Translations under genes and position numbers: made by a program
The notes under the pieces: generated by a model
What the model was told of the DNA's origin: nothing
The model's input: the letters and a program-made list of their open reading frames with translations, nothing else
The model's database searches: none
DNA from: Clostridia bacterium
GTDB taxonomy: Bacteria > Bacillota > Clostridia > Oscillospirales > CAG-272
DNA: 38,426 nt
Reading direction: 5' to 3'
Assembly (NCBI GenBank): GCA_017624395.1
Contig: JAGANE010000067.1
Coordinates: 1 to 38,426, forward strand
Shown here: positions 16,407 through 24,793 of the stretch, one piece after another
How positions within the stretch are numbered: position 1 is the stretch's first letter
How the letters are laid out: each line of letters begins with the position of its first letter

Positions 16407-16435
16407 GCTGAAGGGGCAAAAAACGGAGAAATGTT

Positions 16436-19400
16436 ATGATAAACGGATTTGTACATTTGCATTTGCACAGTGAATACAGTCTTTTGGACGGTGCCTGTCG
16501 CATTGCCGATATTCCAAAGCGTGTCAAGGAATGTGGGCAGGAGGCGGTTGCCATTACCGATCACGGCGTGATGTACGGTGTGGTGGCGTTTTGGGAGGCA
16601 TGCCGCAAGGAGGGTGTCAAGCCGATCATCGGTTGTGAGGTCTACGTTGCCCCCACGTCGCGCTTTGACAAGACCAATACGGGCGAGGGATATGCCGACC
16701 ATCTGGTTTTGCTTTGCGAGAATATGGAGGGCTACAAAAACCTGACCGAGATGGTATCGCGCTCGTTTACCGAGGGCTTTTACAACAAGCCGCGCGTGGA
16801 CGAGGAGCTTTTGCGCAAGTATAGCGGCGGACTCATCGCGCTTTCTGCCTGCCTTGGCGGAAGAATTCCCAAGCTTTTGACCAAGGGGGATTTTGCGGGA
16901 GCAGAGGAGATTGCGCGCCGCTATGCCGAGATCTTTGGCAAGGATCATTTTTATATCGAGATTCAGGATCACGGGCTTGCCGAGCAAAAGGCGATCCTAC
17001 CGTCTCTGGTCAAGCTTGCAAAGGAGTGTGAGCTTCCGCTGATCGCCACCAACGACTGTCACTATCTGCGCCGTCAGGATGCCGAAACACAGGCGATTTT
17101 GATGTGTATTCAAACCAATACCACGATCGATGCGGGGCGACCTGCGGCGTTTGCTACCGACGAGTTTTATCTCAAGGATACCAACGAGATGGAAATGATC
17201 TTTCGTCAGTATCCCGAAGCACTTCAAAACACCGCACGCATTGCCGAAAGATGTAACGTGGATTTTGATTTTTCCACCACGTATCTGCCAAAATTCCCAT
17301 GTCCCGCTGGGGAAAGTGCCGAACAGCACCTGCGCCGCCTTGCCTACGAGGGGCTGGAGACGAGGATCAACAGTGGAAGGATCGTCTTTGAAAAATACAA
17401 GCGCGAGGATTACGAGGCGCGTATGGAGTACGAGCTTTCGGTAATCTCGCAAATGGGCTATGCCGATTATTTTCTCATTGTTCAGGATTACGTTTCGTTT
17501 GCCAAATCGCGCGATATTCCCGTCGGCCCCGGGCGTGGTTCGGGTGCGGGAAGTCTTGTGGCGTTTGCGCTTGGCATCACCGACGTGGATTCCATTGCCT
17601 TTGACCTCTTGTTTGAGCGTTTCCTCAATCCCGAGCGTGTCAGTATGCCCGATATTGATATTGACTTTTGCTACAACCGACGCGACGAGGTGATCGACTA
17701 TGTCACCAAAAAATACGGCAGTGATCACGTCTCGCAGATCATCACCTTTGGTACGCTTGCCGCACGCGCGGCGATCCGTGACGTCGGGCGTGCGCTTGGA
17801 ATGTCCTATCAGGACGTGGACGTAGTGGCGCGCGCCGTGCCGCAGGAATTGAATATCACCATCGGAATGGCATTAAAGCTCCCCGATTTGAAAAATCAAT
17901 ATGAAAATTCTCCCGAGGTCCAGCGACTTGTGGATACCGCAATGGCACTGGAGGGAATGCCGCGAAACGTTTCGGTGCATGCGGCAGGTGTGGTCATTAC
18001 CGACCGCCCCATTTCCGAATATGTGCCGCTTTCTATGAGCAACGGTACCGTGGTCACGCAATTTGACATGGATACGGTGGCAAAATTGGGACTTTTGAAA
18101 TTTGATTTTCTTGCCCTGCGTTACCTTACCATCATTCACGATGCCGAGCGGCAGATCCGTGAGAGTGAGCCGAATTTTGATATAGAAGATCTGCCCTTGG
18201 ACGATGCGGCAACCTACCGTCTGATCTCATCGGGACGGACGAGCGGTGTGTTTCAGCTGGAGTCGGGCGGCATGCGGCAGATGCTTGCCAATCTCGCGCC
18301 CGAGCGGTTGGATGACATCATTGCGGCAATTGCGCTTTACCGTCCGGGACCGATGGATTCCATTCCCAAATTTATTGAATGCCGTCATCATCCAGAGCGC
18401 GTGAGCTATGCCATTGCACAATTGGAGCCGATCCTGCGCCCGACCTACGGCTGTACCGTCTATCAGGAGCAGGTCATGAGCATCTTCCGCGAGATCGCGG
18501 GCTATACCTTCGGTCACGCCGACGTCGTGCGCCGTGCCATGTCCAAAAAGAAGGCGGACGTTCTGCTTTCCGAGCGTGAGTGCTTTGTTTCGGGGGCTGT
18601 GGAGCGCGGTGTGGACCGCGAGGCGGCAGCAGAACTGTTTTCGGATATGGAGAGCTTTGCAAATTACGCCTTCAATAAGTCTCACGCGGCGGCATATGCC
18701 CTCATTTCTTATCGCACGGCATACCTCAAATGCCATTATCCGCACGCCTATTTTTCGGCGCTTTTGACCAGCGTTCTCGGAAATCAGACCAAGGTGGCGG
18801 AATATATTGCCGAATGCTCCACGCGCGGAATCCGCGTGCTGCCTCCCGATATCAACGAGAGCCGTATGTATTTTTCGGTCAGCGGAAAGGATATCCGCTT
18901 TGGACTTTTGGCACTCAAAAACGTGGGACGTTCCTTTCTGCAAGCCATTTTAGAGGAGCGCAAGCACGGAAAATTTACCTCGTTTGAGGATTTTATCGAC
19001 CGTATGCCCGCGGGAGAGCTAAACAAGCGCATGGTGGAATCTCTGCTTAAGGCAGGTACCTTTGACGGTCTTGGTGTTTACCGTAGCCGTCTTTTGCGCG
19101 TTTATGAGAGCATGATCGAGCAGGCTGCCGAAAAGGGTAGAAATAATCTGGACGGACAGCTGGATATGTTCTCCATGCTTGGCGGTATGGGGGCGGAAAC
19201 GGTCAAGCCTGCTTGCGAATACCCCGATATTCCCGAATTTGGAGTGCGTGAAAAGCTTTTGATGGAAAAGGAAGCCACGGGAATGTATTTTTCGGGACAG
19301 ATGCTGGACGAATATTCCAAGCACGTCGAGCTGCTCAAGCCCGATGCGATTTCCGATTTTGTGGGAGATGAGAGCGATCCTGCCGATAAGGCACGCGTCA

Positions 19401-19978
19401 ACGTAGCAGGGATCGTGACCTCTGTAACGCTCAAAAATACGCGAAACGGTGACCGTATGGCATTCTTTACCTTGGAGGATCGCATGGCGGAGATCGAGTG
19501 CGTTGCCTTTGCACGGCAGTATGCTGAAAACGCGCATCTGATCCATACCGACGCCGCACTGTACGTCAGCGGCAGTATCTCTTTGCGTGAGGACGAGCCG
19601 CCAAAGATCCTTATCAACCGTTTGGAGGCACTTGTGGAGGATACGCGCTTCCGTCCTGAGGAGCATTCCATTGCACCGCAGAAAAAGACTTCCGTGCAAA
19701 AAACAGAAACACGTGACGCAGATGTACAACGCAGCGTGCCGCAAAACAGATCGCAAACACCACCCCGTCGCCTCTTTTTACGGGTTCCAAAGGAACACAG
19801 CGAGCATTATTTTAAGGCGCTCAATCTGGTGGAGCTGTTTGATGGGGATTTTCCCGCATACTTCTATTTTGCCGACGAAAAGCGTTACGATACGGTGCCG
19901 CACGGCGTTTTGATGAGCGATTACGTTCTGCGCGAGCTGTCGGTACTCTTGGGAGAAGAAAACGTGATCTTAAAGTAA
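16436..19978 (+). CDS. dnaE: DNA polymerase III alpha subunit (DnaE type)
   Basis: A 1180-residue C-family replicative polymerase. The PHP domain opens with FVHLHLHSEYSLLDGACRI and ends near residue 270. The palm has GPGRGSGAGSLVAFALGITD and the catalytic acidic motif PDIDID (D406/D408/D410). The third motif region includes RPGPMDSIPKFIE and YQEQVMSIFREIAGY. A C-terminal OB domain reads VNVAGIVTSVTLKNTRNGDRMAFFTLED. No exonuclease insert is present, so this is DnaE and not PolC. The ATG at 16436 follows CGGAG by seven bases. It may serve lagging-strand priming beside a PolC elsewhere, as in other Firmicutes. The final 90 residues (after QKKTSVQKTETR) are a divergent tail. Confidence 0.97.
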   Translation: MINGFVHLHLHSEYSLLDGACRIADIPKRVKECGQEAVAITDHGVMYGVVAFWEACRKEGVKPIIGCEVYVAPTSRFDKTNTGEGYADHLVLLCENMEGYKNLTEMVSRSFTEGFYNKPRVDEELLRKYSGGLIALSACLGGRIPKLLTKGDFAGAEEIARRYAEIFGKDHFYIEIQDHGLAEQKAILPSLVKLAKECELPLIATNDCHYLRRQDAETQAILMCIQTNTTIDAGRPAAFATDEFYLKDTNEMEMIFRQYPEALQNTARIAERCNVDFDFSTTYLPKFPCPAGESAEQHLRRLAYEGLETRINSGRIVFEKYKREDYEARMEYELSVISQMGYADYFLIVQDYVSFAKSRDIPVGPGRGSGAGSLVAFALGITDVDSIAFDLLFERFLNPERVSMPDIDIDFCYNRRDEVIDYVTKKYGSDHVSQIITFGTLAARAAIRDVGRALGMSYQDVDVVARAVPQELNITIGMALKLPDLKNQYENSPEVQRLVDTAMALEGMPRNVSVHAAGVVITDRPISEYVPLSMSNGTVVTQFDMDTVAKLGLLKFDFLALRYLTIIHDAERQIRESEPNFDIEDLPLDDAATYRLISSGRTSGVFQLESGGMRQMLANLAPERLDDIIAAIALYRPGPMDSIPKFIECRHHPERVSYAIAQLEPILRPTYGCTVYQEQVMSIFREIAGYTFGHADVVRRAMSKKKADVLLSERECFVSGAVERGVDREAAAELFSDMESFANYAFNKSHAAAYALISYRTAYLKCHYPHAYFSALLTSVLGNQTKVAEYIAECSTRGIRVLPPDINESRMYFSVSGKDIRFGLLALKNVGRSFLQAILEERKHGKFTSFEDFIDRMPAGELNKRMVESLLKAGTFDGLGVYRSRLLRVYESMIEQAAEKGRNNLDGQLDMFSMLGGMGAETVKPACEYPDIPEFGVREKLLMEKEATGMYFSGQMLDEYSKHVELLKPDAISDFVGDESDPADKARVNVAGIVTSVTLKNTRNGDRMAFFTLEDRMAEIECVAFARQYAENAHLIHTDAALYVSGSISLREDEPPKILINRLEALVEDTRFRPEEHSIAPQKKTSVQKTETRDADVQRSVPQNRSQTPPRRLFLRVPKEHSEHYFKALNLVELFDGDFPAYFYFADEKRYDTVPHGVLMSDYVLRELSVLLGEENVILK

Positions 19979-19989
19979 AGGAGATTGCA

Positions 19990-20676
19990 ATGATCAAATA
20001 TGTATTTTTGGATCTGGACGACACTGTTTTGGATTTTCACAAGGCAGAGGAGGTGGCAATCCAAAAGACGCTACGACATTTTGGAGTAACCCCCACGGAA
20101 AAGACCGTTGCGCGTTACAGCGCGATCAATCAAGCGCAGTGGAAGCTTTTGGAGCAAGGGAAATTGACACGGGCGGAGGTCAAGCTGCGTCGCTTTTCCC
20201 TGTTGTTTGAGGAGCTTGGTGTTCAAATCGATGCCGAAGCCGCGCGTACCTTTTATGAGGAGGCTCTGTCTCACGGGCATTATTTTATCGCGGGTGCCGA
20301 GCAGCTTTTGCAAGACCTTTGCAAAGACTATGCGCTTTACATTGCCTCCAACGGTACAACGGCTGTGCAAAACGGGCGAATTGCCAGTGCGGGCATTGCG
20401 CATTATTTTGAGGAGATCTTTCTTTCCGAGCAGATCGGAGCGGTCAAGCCGACCAAGGCGTTTTTTGATCATTGCTTTGCACGGATCCCGCAGTTTGATC
20501 GGCATGAGGCGATCATTCTCGGTGATAGCCTGACCTCGGATATTCAGGGCGGCATCCATGCGGGGATCAAAACCTGTTGGTTCAATCCCAAGGGGGAGTG
20601 CGCCGGTGGGGAGGTTCGGCCGGATTTTGAGATTTCCGCCTTGGAAGAATTTTTACCGTTATTAAAAAGCTTGTGA
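19990..20676 (+). CDS. yjjG: YjjG-type HAD nucleotidase
   Basis: A 228-residue HAD-superfamily hydrolase. Motif I is YVFLDLDDTVLDF (nucleophile D8, acid D10), motif II is IASNGTTAVQNGRI, motif III is the lysine in AVKPTKAFFDH, and motif IV is IILGDSLTSDIQGG. An alpha-helical C1 cap lies between motifs I and II. FDHCFARIP and the GDSLTSDI core are characteristic of YjjG/YfnB, which dephosphorylates non-canonical pyrimidine nucleotides in E. coli. The start at 19990 lies 11 bp after the dnaE stop behind AAGGAG. Its place directly after dnaE fits a nucleotide-pool cleaning role, but that link is inferred. Confidence 0.85.
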   Translation: MIKYVFLDLDDTVLDFHKAEEVAIQKTLRHFGVTPTEKTVARYSAINQAQWKLLEQGKLTRAEVKLRRFSLLFEELGVQIDAEAARTFYEEALSHGHYFIAGAEQLLQDLCKDYALYIASNGTTAVQNGRIASAGIAHYFEEIFLSEQIGAVKPTKAFFDHCFARIPQFDRHEAIILGDSLTSDIQGGIHAGIKTCWFNPKGECAGGEVRPDFEISALEEFLPLLKSL

Positions 20677-20683
20677 GGATATA

Positions 20684-21829
20684 ATGAAGAATAAACGCTC
20701 AAATACGCTCAAAAAGCTTGTTGCGGTTGTTGTATTTTTTGCAATTTGCTTTGCGTTGGGAATTTTGCTGGGAAAGGTGATGGTATCCATCCTTCCCGAA
20801 GACGGCTCCTCCGAGGAACGTCTGTGGAATCTTTTCATGATGCTGTTAGGGCTTTACGTCGGAATGTTTTTACATATCGTTATTCACGAGGCGGGACATT
20901 TGGTGTGCGGCTTGATCAGCGGATACACCTTTGTATCCTTCCGCATCGGCGGTTTGATGCTTTTCAAGCGAGATGGAAAATACCGATTTGCGCGCTATTC
21001 GCTTGCGGGAACTGCGGGGCAGTGTCTGCTATCTCCCCCCGAGCTGAAAGACGGAAAAATCCCCGTCACGCTTTACAATCTCGGCGGGGTGCTGTTCAAT
21101 CTTTTGTTCTCTTTTGTGTTTGCTCTTTTGATTTTGGTTTTTCCGCCGTATCTGGATTCTTTTTGCCTTTCCTTTGTGGCGGTGGGGGGCATTACTGCGC
21201 TCACCAACGGAATTCCAATGAAAACGGGAACCGTAAACAACGATGGCTCCAATGCTTTTCATCTTCTTAAGGATGCGGACGCTTGCCGCGCCTTTTGGCT
21301 GCAATTAAAAATCAACGCTCTGCAAATGCAGGGCACTCGCCTTGCGGATATGCCCGCAGAATGGTTTGAAAGACCTGCGCCCGAGCAGTGGAAGAACAGT
21401 ATGCTTGCCACACTCTGGGTCTTGCGCTGCAATTGGCTCTCCGACCAAGGGCTTTGGGAGAGGGCGGATGCGGAAATGAAGGAGCTGTTGAATGCCGACA
21501 GTGCGATCATTGGGATTCACCGTCAGCTGTTGACCTTGGAGCGTTGCTTTTGCGCACTTTTGCGGGGGAGCGATCCCGACGGTGTCCTTAAGGAGTGGAA
21601 CAGTCGGTCTTTGCAAAAATTGCAACGCGCAATGAAGCGCTTTCCCATGATTTTGCGCGTGCAATATGCATATGCACTTTTGCATGAGCAAAACGAAACG
21701 CTTGCCGAACAGAAGCGCGCGGAATTGGAAAAGGCACTTGCCTCCTATCCCTTTGCAGGCGAGCTTGCGGGAGAGCGTCAATGGCTGCCGATCATTGCCG
21801 AACGGGCAAAAAATCGCTCTATGTCATAA
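20684..21829 (+). CDS. M50-like membrane zinc protease with a helical C-terminal domain
   Basis: A 381-residue membrane protein. A first helix spans about 10-36, and a second (about 50-68) ends in the zinc-protease motif IHEAGH (H68, E69, H72). Further helices follow at about 130-152 and 160-175. NGIPMKTGTVNNDG (175-188) resembles the NPxxxxDG third-ligand motif of site-2 proteases, with the aspartate D187. Residues 200-381 are soluble and helix-rich with no recognised domain. The ribosome site GAGGA overlaps the yjjG stop. The combination suggests intramembrane proteolysis or a sortilin-like quality-control role, but I do not recognise a named family. It is the last gene of the murB run. Confidence 0.72.
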   Translation: MKNKRSNTLKKLVAVVVFFAICFALGILLGKVMVSILPEDGSSEERLWNLFMMLLGLYVGMFLHIVIHEAGHLVCGLISGYTFVSFRIGGLMLFKRDGKYRFARYSLAGTAGQCLLSPPELKDGKIPVTLYNLGGVLFNLLFSFVFALLILVFPPYLDSFCLSFVAVGGITALTNGIPMKTGTVNNDGSNAFHLLKDADACRAFWLQLKINALQMQGTRLADMPAEWFERPAPEQWKNSMLATLWVLRCNWLSDQGLWERADAEMKELLNADSAIIGIHRQLLTLERCFCALLRGSDPDGVLKEWNSRSLQKLQRAMKRFPMILRVQYAYALLHEQNETLAEQKRAELEKALASYPFAGELAGERQWLPIIAERAKNRSMS

Positions 21830-21902
21830 AAAAACATACGGTTGCGCCCATTGGTTGACAAATTTCCAAGTTGGGTTGGTAGCATGCAACTGCCGTTTGT
21901 GG

Positions 21903-21908
21903 TAAAAT
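21903..21908 (+). promoter_or_regulatory. Extended -10 promoter candidate of the XRE regulator gene
   Basis: TGGTAAAAT provides an extended -10 (TGn plus TAAAAT) 31 bp before the ATG. No matching -35 is present. An imperfect inverted repeat, GGTAG-N7-CTGCC (21878-21894), lies just upstream and could be an autoregulatory operator. Confidence 0.4.
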
Positions 21909-21939
21909 AAAGTCATCAAACAGAAAGGAGCAACGAACT

Positions 21940-22926
21940 ATGATCCTTGCGGACAAAATTATGATGTTGCGAAAAAAGAACGGTTGGTCTCAGGAGGAGT
22001 TGGCGGAAAAATTGAATGTGTCCCGACAATCGGTCTCCAAATGGGAGGGCGGACTTTCGGTGCCGGATATGAACAAGATCATCGGCATGAGCGCCCTGTT
22101 TGGTGTCAGTACCGATTACTTATTAAAGGATGAATTGGAAAGCATCACCCCATCGGAAACGGCGGAGCGTGATGACAAAGGGGCGGTGCGTTCCGTCTCT
22201 CTGGAGGAGGCAAACCGATATTTGGATACTGTGGAACGGCTTTCCCGTCGTATTGTACTTGCAGTGATGCTATGCATTCTTTCTCCCGCGTGTCTGATCT
22301 TTCTTGGCGGATGTGCCGATGAGGTGGCAGGCTTTTTGATCTCCGAAAACTTTGCAATCGGCATCGGTATGATCACACTTTTCCTTTTGGTTGGTGTTGC
22401 CGTGGCAATTTTTATTCCCACGGGAATGCAGCTTTCGGAGTTTTCCTATCTGGATAAAGAAGAATTTTCTTTGGATTACGGTGTAAAGGGGATTGTGGAA
22501 AAGCGGCTGCTTTCTTATATACCTCGCTACCGTATGCTTTTAACGCTTGGGATCATGCTTTGTATCTTTAGCGCGGTTCCTCTGATCGTTTTTGCTATCA
22601 TGGAGGCAAGCCTTCTCTTATTGGTGGGCAGTACGGCATTGGTTTTGGTGATCTGTTCGATTGGCGTTGCGCTGATCGTGCGTGCTTGCTATATCAACGG
22701 TAGCTGTCAGAGATTGCTGCAAACGGGGGAATTTACGGAGGAAAACAAAAAGCGCACCCGTGAAAACGAGGCACTGGACTCTGCCTATTGGGGCGTGTTT
22801 ACCGCTCTTTATCTCGGCGTCAGCTTTTTGACAATGAAGTGGCACATCACCTGGATCATATGGCTCGTGGCAGGCTGTTTGTCCCCCGTATTTCAATACG
22901 TGATCGGTCTTTTGCGCAAGAAATAA
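21940..22926 (+). CDS. XRE-family regulator with a membrane domain
   Basis: A 328-residue protein joining an N-terminal helix-turn-helix (residues 6-62) to a membrane domain. The recognition part reads WSQEELAEKLNVSRQSVSKWE and the HTH closes with FGVSTDYLLKDE. A linker (about 65-100) leads to hydrophobic segments near 105-125, 135-158, 200-222, 225-245 and 285-325. This XRE-plus-TM layout is frequent in Clostridia, where such proteins may sense membrane stress, but no ligand is known. AAAGGAG lies nine bases before the ATG. It has its own promoter region and ends at a bidirectional terminator facing dgoK. The target genes cannot be inferred; autoregulation is plausible. Confidence 0.85.
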   Translation: MILADKIMMLRKKNGWSQEELAEKLNVSRQSVSKWEGGLSVPDMNKIIGMSALFGVSTDYLLKDELESITPSETAERDDKGAVRSVSLEEANRYLDTVERLSRRIVLAVMLCILSPACLIFLGGCADEVAGFLISENFAIGIGMITLFLLVGVAVAIFIPTGMQLSEFSYLDKEEFSLDYGVKGIVEKRLLSYIPRYRMLLTLGIMLCIFSAVPLIVFAIMEASLLLLVGSTALVLVICSIGVALIVRACYINGSCQRLLQTGEFTEENKKRTRENEALDSAYWGVFTALYLGVSFLTMKWHITWIIWLVAGCLSPVFQYVIGLLRKK

Positions 22927-22942
22927 ATTCCTTGAAGTATAA

Positions 22943-22984
22943 AAAAGCGGTCTGCTTCTCCAAACGGAGAGACAGACCGCTTTT
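22943..22984. terminator. Bidirectional terminator between the XRE gene and dgoK
   Basis: The stem AAAAGCGGTCTG / CAGACCGCTTTT carries an inner TTCTCC/GGAGA stem. T-rich ends occur on both strands. It lies between two convergent genes. Confidence 0.88.
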
Positions 22985-22990
22985 GCTCGT

Positions 22991-23923
22991 TTATGCTTCG
23001 TAGATCTTTACCGCACCGCGGACGGTTGCGGCATTGACGGTATTGTCGTCAAGGGAAAGGATTTCGGCGCGGCAATGCTTTTCCAAAAGCAGTCGCAATG
23101 CTTCACGGATCTGCTTTTTGCCACCGATGATCACCTTTTTTGCATTTGCGGCACAAATGTTTTCTACCTCGGCTTGCAGGATCACGCCCATAAAAAATCC
23201 GTAAACGTATTCCTTGGAGCGTCCAAGCTTGTTTTTTAGCACCCGTACCTTAAAAAGCGCTTGATTGATCCCTTTTTCGGCGCACAGCGCGTAGCCTGCA
23301 AAAAGTCCCTCGGAATCTACTGCTTCGGTGGAAAGGTCCACAGCATCCTTTAAAATGGTGTTTCCTGAAAGCGCCGCGATCATTTCTCCCGTCAGTGTGG
23401 TTTGAAAGTCACGGATGCGTGAGCTTTCGTCCGTATAAACCAGCTTGCAGTGGGAGCCGGGCAGGACGTAGACGGCATCGGCTTCGGGGGTGTCGGTCAA
23501 GCCGTAAAGCTCGGTTTCCTCGCCGCGCATCACGTCAAGGGTGGCAATGTCTGCTCCTGCCGTTTTGACACCGGGGAGAAAAACGAAGGGAATGGGAGAA
23601 ATGTCGGAGAGAACGGTCTCCTTTTTTCCGTTGTGTAATTCCCCGATTCCTGTGGGCAGGGTGAGGTGGGGAAGCTCGTACAGACCAAACTCCGAGGTGA
23701 TCATGCCCGAGGCAAGGATCCTTTCTACGTCGCCCTCGGTCAGGCTATTGCGGAAAAGCAGTGCCGAGACGGCATCCTTCACGGCGATGCGCAACGCCTC
23801 TTGTTCTCCTTTGCGGCTACCGGAGCCGATGGAGAGCTTTTCGGTATCAAGAATTACGCCGTCAAGCACCAGATAAAGCCGCGTGTTGGTCGTGCCGCCG
23901 TCCACGGTGATATAATATTTCAT
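22991..23923 (-). CDS. dgoK: 2-dehydro-3-deoxygalactonokinase
   Basis: A 310-residue sugar kinase of the DGOK family (PF05035), phosphorylating 2-keto-3-deoxygalactonate. The N-terminal phosphate-binding loop is YYITVDGGTTNTR (D8-R15). Other family marks are LASGMITSEFGL, the substrate loop DVMRGEETELYG, and VLPGSHCKLV with a second catalytic-site turn. The C-terminal part (VIIGGKKQIREAL) holds the adenosine-binding motif. The length is typical for the family. It diverges from an aldolase gene 160 bp away; together the two form the kinase and aldolase steps of the De Ley-Doudoroff route from galactonate to pyruvate and glyceraldehyde-3-phosphate. The galactonate dehydratase is not in the window. 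Confidence 0.9.
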   Translation of the reverse strand: MKYYITVDGGTTNTRLYLVLDGVILDTEKLSIGSGSRKGEQEALRIAVKDAVSALLFRNSLTEGDVERILASGMITSEFGLYELPHLTLPTGIGELHNGKKETVLSDISPIPFVFLPGVKTAGADIATLDVMRGEETELYGLTDTPEADAVYVLPGSHCKLVYTDESSRIRDFQTTLTGEMIAALSGNTILKDAVDLSTEAVDSEGLFAGYALCAEKGINQALFKVRVLKNKLGRSKEYVYGFFMGVILQAEVENICAANAKKVIIGGKKQIREALRLLLEKHCRAEILSLDDNTVNAATVRGAVKIYEA

Positions 23924-23955
23924 AGCAATCTCCCTTTCAAGCGTTTGTTTTCAAA

Positions 23956-23984
23956 ATTATAACATAAAAGCGTTTTTTTGTCAA
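23956..23984 (-). promoter_or_regulatory. Sigma-A promoter of dgoK
   Basis: On the minus strand a perfect TTGACA (23979-23984) and a perfect TATAAT (23956-23961) are separated by 17 bp, 32 bp before the ATG. Confidence 0.9.
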
Positions 23985-24013
23985 TCAAGCAGGTTGAAAA
24001 TTTTGTTTTTTTA

Positions 24014-24042
24014 TTGACTTTTTTTCAAAACCGTGCTACAAT
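24014..24042 (+). promoter_or_regulatory. Sigma-A promoter of the KDPG-type aldolase gene
   Basis: TTGACT (24014-24019), a 17-bp spacer and TACAAT (24037-24042) lie 40 bp before the ATG at 24083. It is divergent from the dgoK promoter, which suggests shared control. Confidence 0.85.
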
Positions 24043-24082
24043 ATGAGGGAACAAAAATCCCTTTTGGAAAGGAACAAAGGAC

Positions 24083-24748
24083 ATGAACAAGCAGCAGGTT
24101 ATGCAATTGATCGAGCAGGAGAAGCTGGTGGTGATCGTGCGTGGAGTGGCAAAGGAAAAATTGATCCCACTTTGTGGGGCGCTTTACCGCGGCGGTGTCA
24201 GACTTTTGGAGATCACCTTTGACGCAAGAGGGAATACGCCTTGGGAGGAGACTGCCCAAAGCATTGCCATGCTCGATAAGCATTTTGAGGGGCGGATCTG
24301 TATCGGCGCGGGAACTGTGCTGAACACGGCGCAGGCAGAGCTTGCCGTGCACGCAGGCGCAAAATATCTCATTTCCCCCAACGTCAGCCCTGCCGTCATT
24401 GCTTATGCCAAGGAGGCAGGTGTGGTATCCATGCCCGGGGCAATGACCCCCACGGAGATCGTTGACGCTTACAATGCGGGAGCCGATTTTGTCAAGGTCT
24501 TTCCTGCCGATTCCATGGGGCTTTCCTATGTCAAGGCAGTGCGCGCGCCGCTCTCCCATATCCCCATGATCGCCGTGGGCGGAGTGGATGAAAAGAACGT
24601 GGGTGATTTTCTTGCTATTGGACTTTCGGGCGTTGGTGTTGGCTCCAATATCGTTAAAAAAGCCATGCTGGATGCCGAGGATTACGACGGAATTGCAAAG
24701 CTTGCCGGTCTTTATACCGAGGCGATCAAACGCGCCTGCAATATATAA
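24083..24748 (+). CDS. eda: KDPG/KHG-type aldolase (2-dehydro-3-deoxy-6-phosphogalactonate aldolase candidate)
   Basis: A 221-residue class I aldolase of the Eda/DgoA family that splits 2-keto-3-deoxy-6-phospho sugar acids into pyruvate and glyceraldehyde-3-phosphate. VVIVRGVAKEK and LLEITFDARG supply the general-base glutamate (E43). IGAGTVLNTAQAELAV and KYLISPNVSP follow. The Schiff-base lysine is K138 in ADFVKVFPAD, and GGVDEKNVGDFLAIG closes the phosphate site. It lies divergently beside dgoK, so the galactonate substrate is the better guess, although the sequence alone does not separate the gluconate and galactonate epimers. GGAAAGG-type signals precede the ATG at 24083. Confidence 0.88.
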   Translation: MNKQQVMQLIEQEKLVVIVRGVAKEKLIPLCGALYRGGVRLLEITFDARGNTPWEETAQSIAMLDKHFEGRICIGAGTVLNTAQAELAVHAGAKYLISPNVSPAVIAYAKEAGVVSMPGAMTPTEIVDAYNAGADFVKVFPADSMGLSYVKAVRAPLSHIPMIAVGGVDEKNVGDFLAIGLSGVGVGSNIVKKAMLDAEDYDGIAKLAGLYTEAIKRACNI

Positions 24749-24752
24749 AAGG

Positions 24753-24779
24753 ATCCCCTTGACCGTGCGTCAAGGGGAT
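24753..24779 (+). terminator. Hairpin after the aldolase gene
   Basis: A perfect 11-bp stem (ATCCCCTTGAC / GTCAAGGGGAT) with a 5-nt loop lies 4 bp after the aldolase stop. The following T-run is weak (GTCTTATATTT). It can also act on the convergent acyltransferase transcript. Confidence 0.6.
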
Positions 24780-24793
24780 GTCTTATATTTGGA

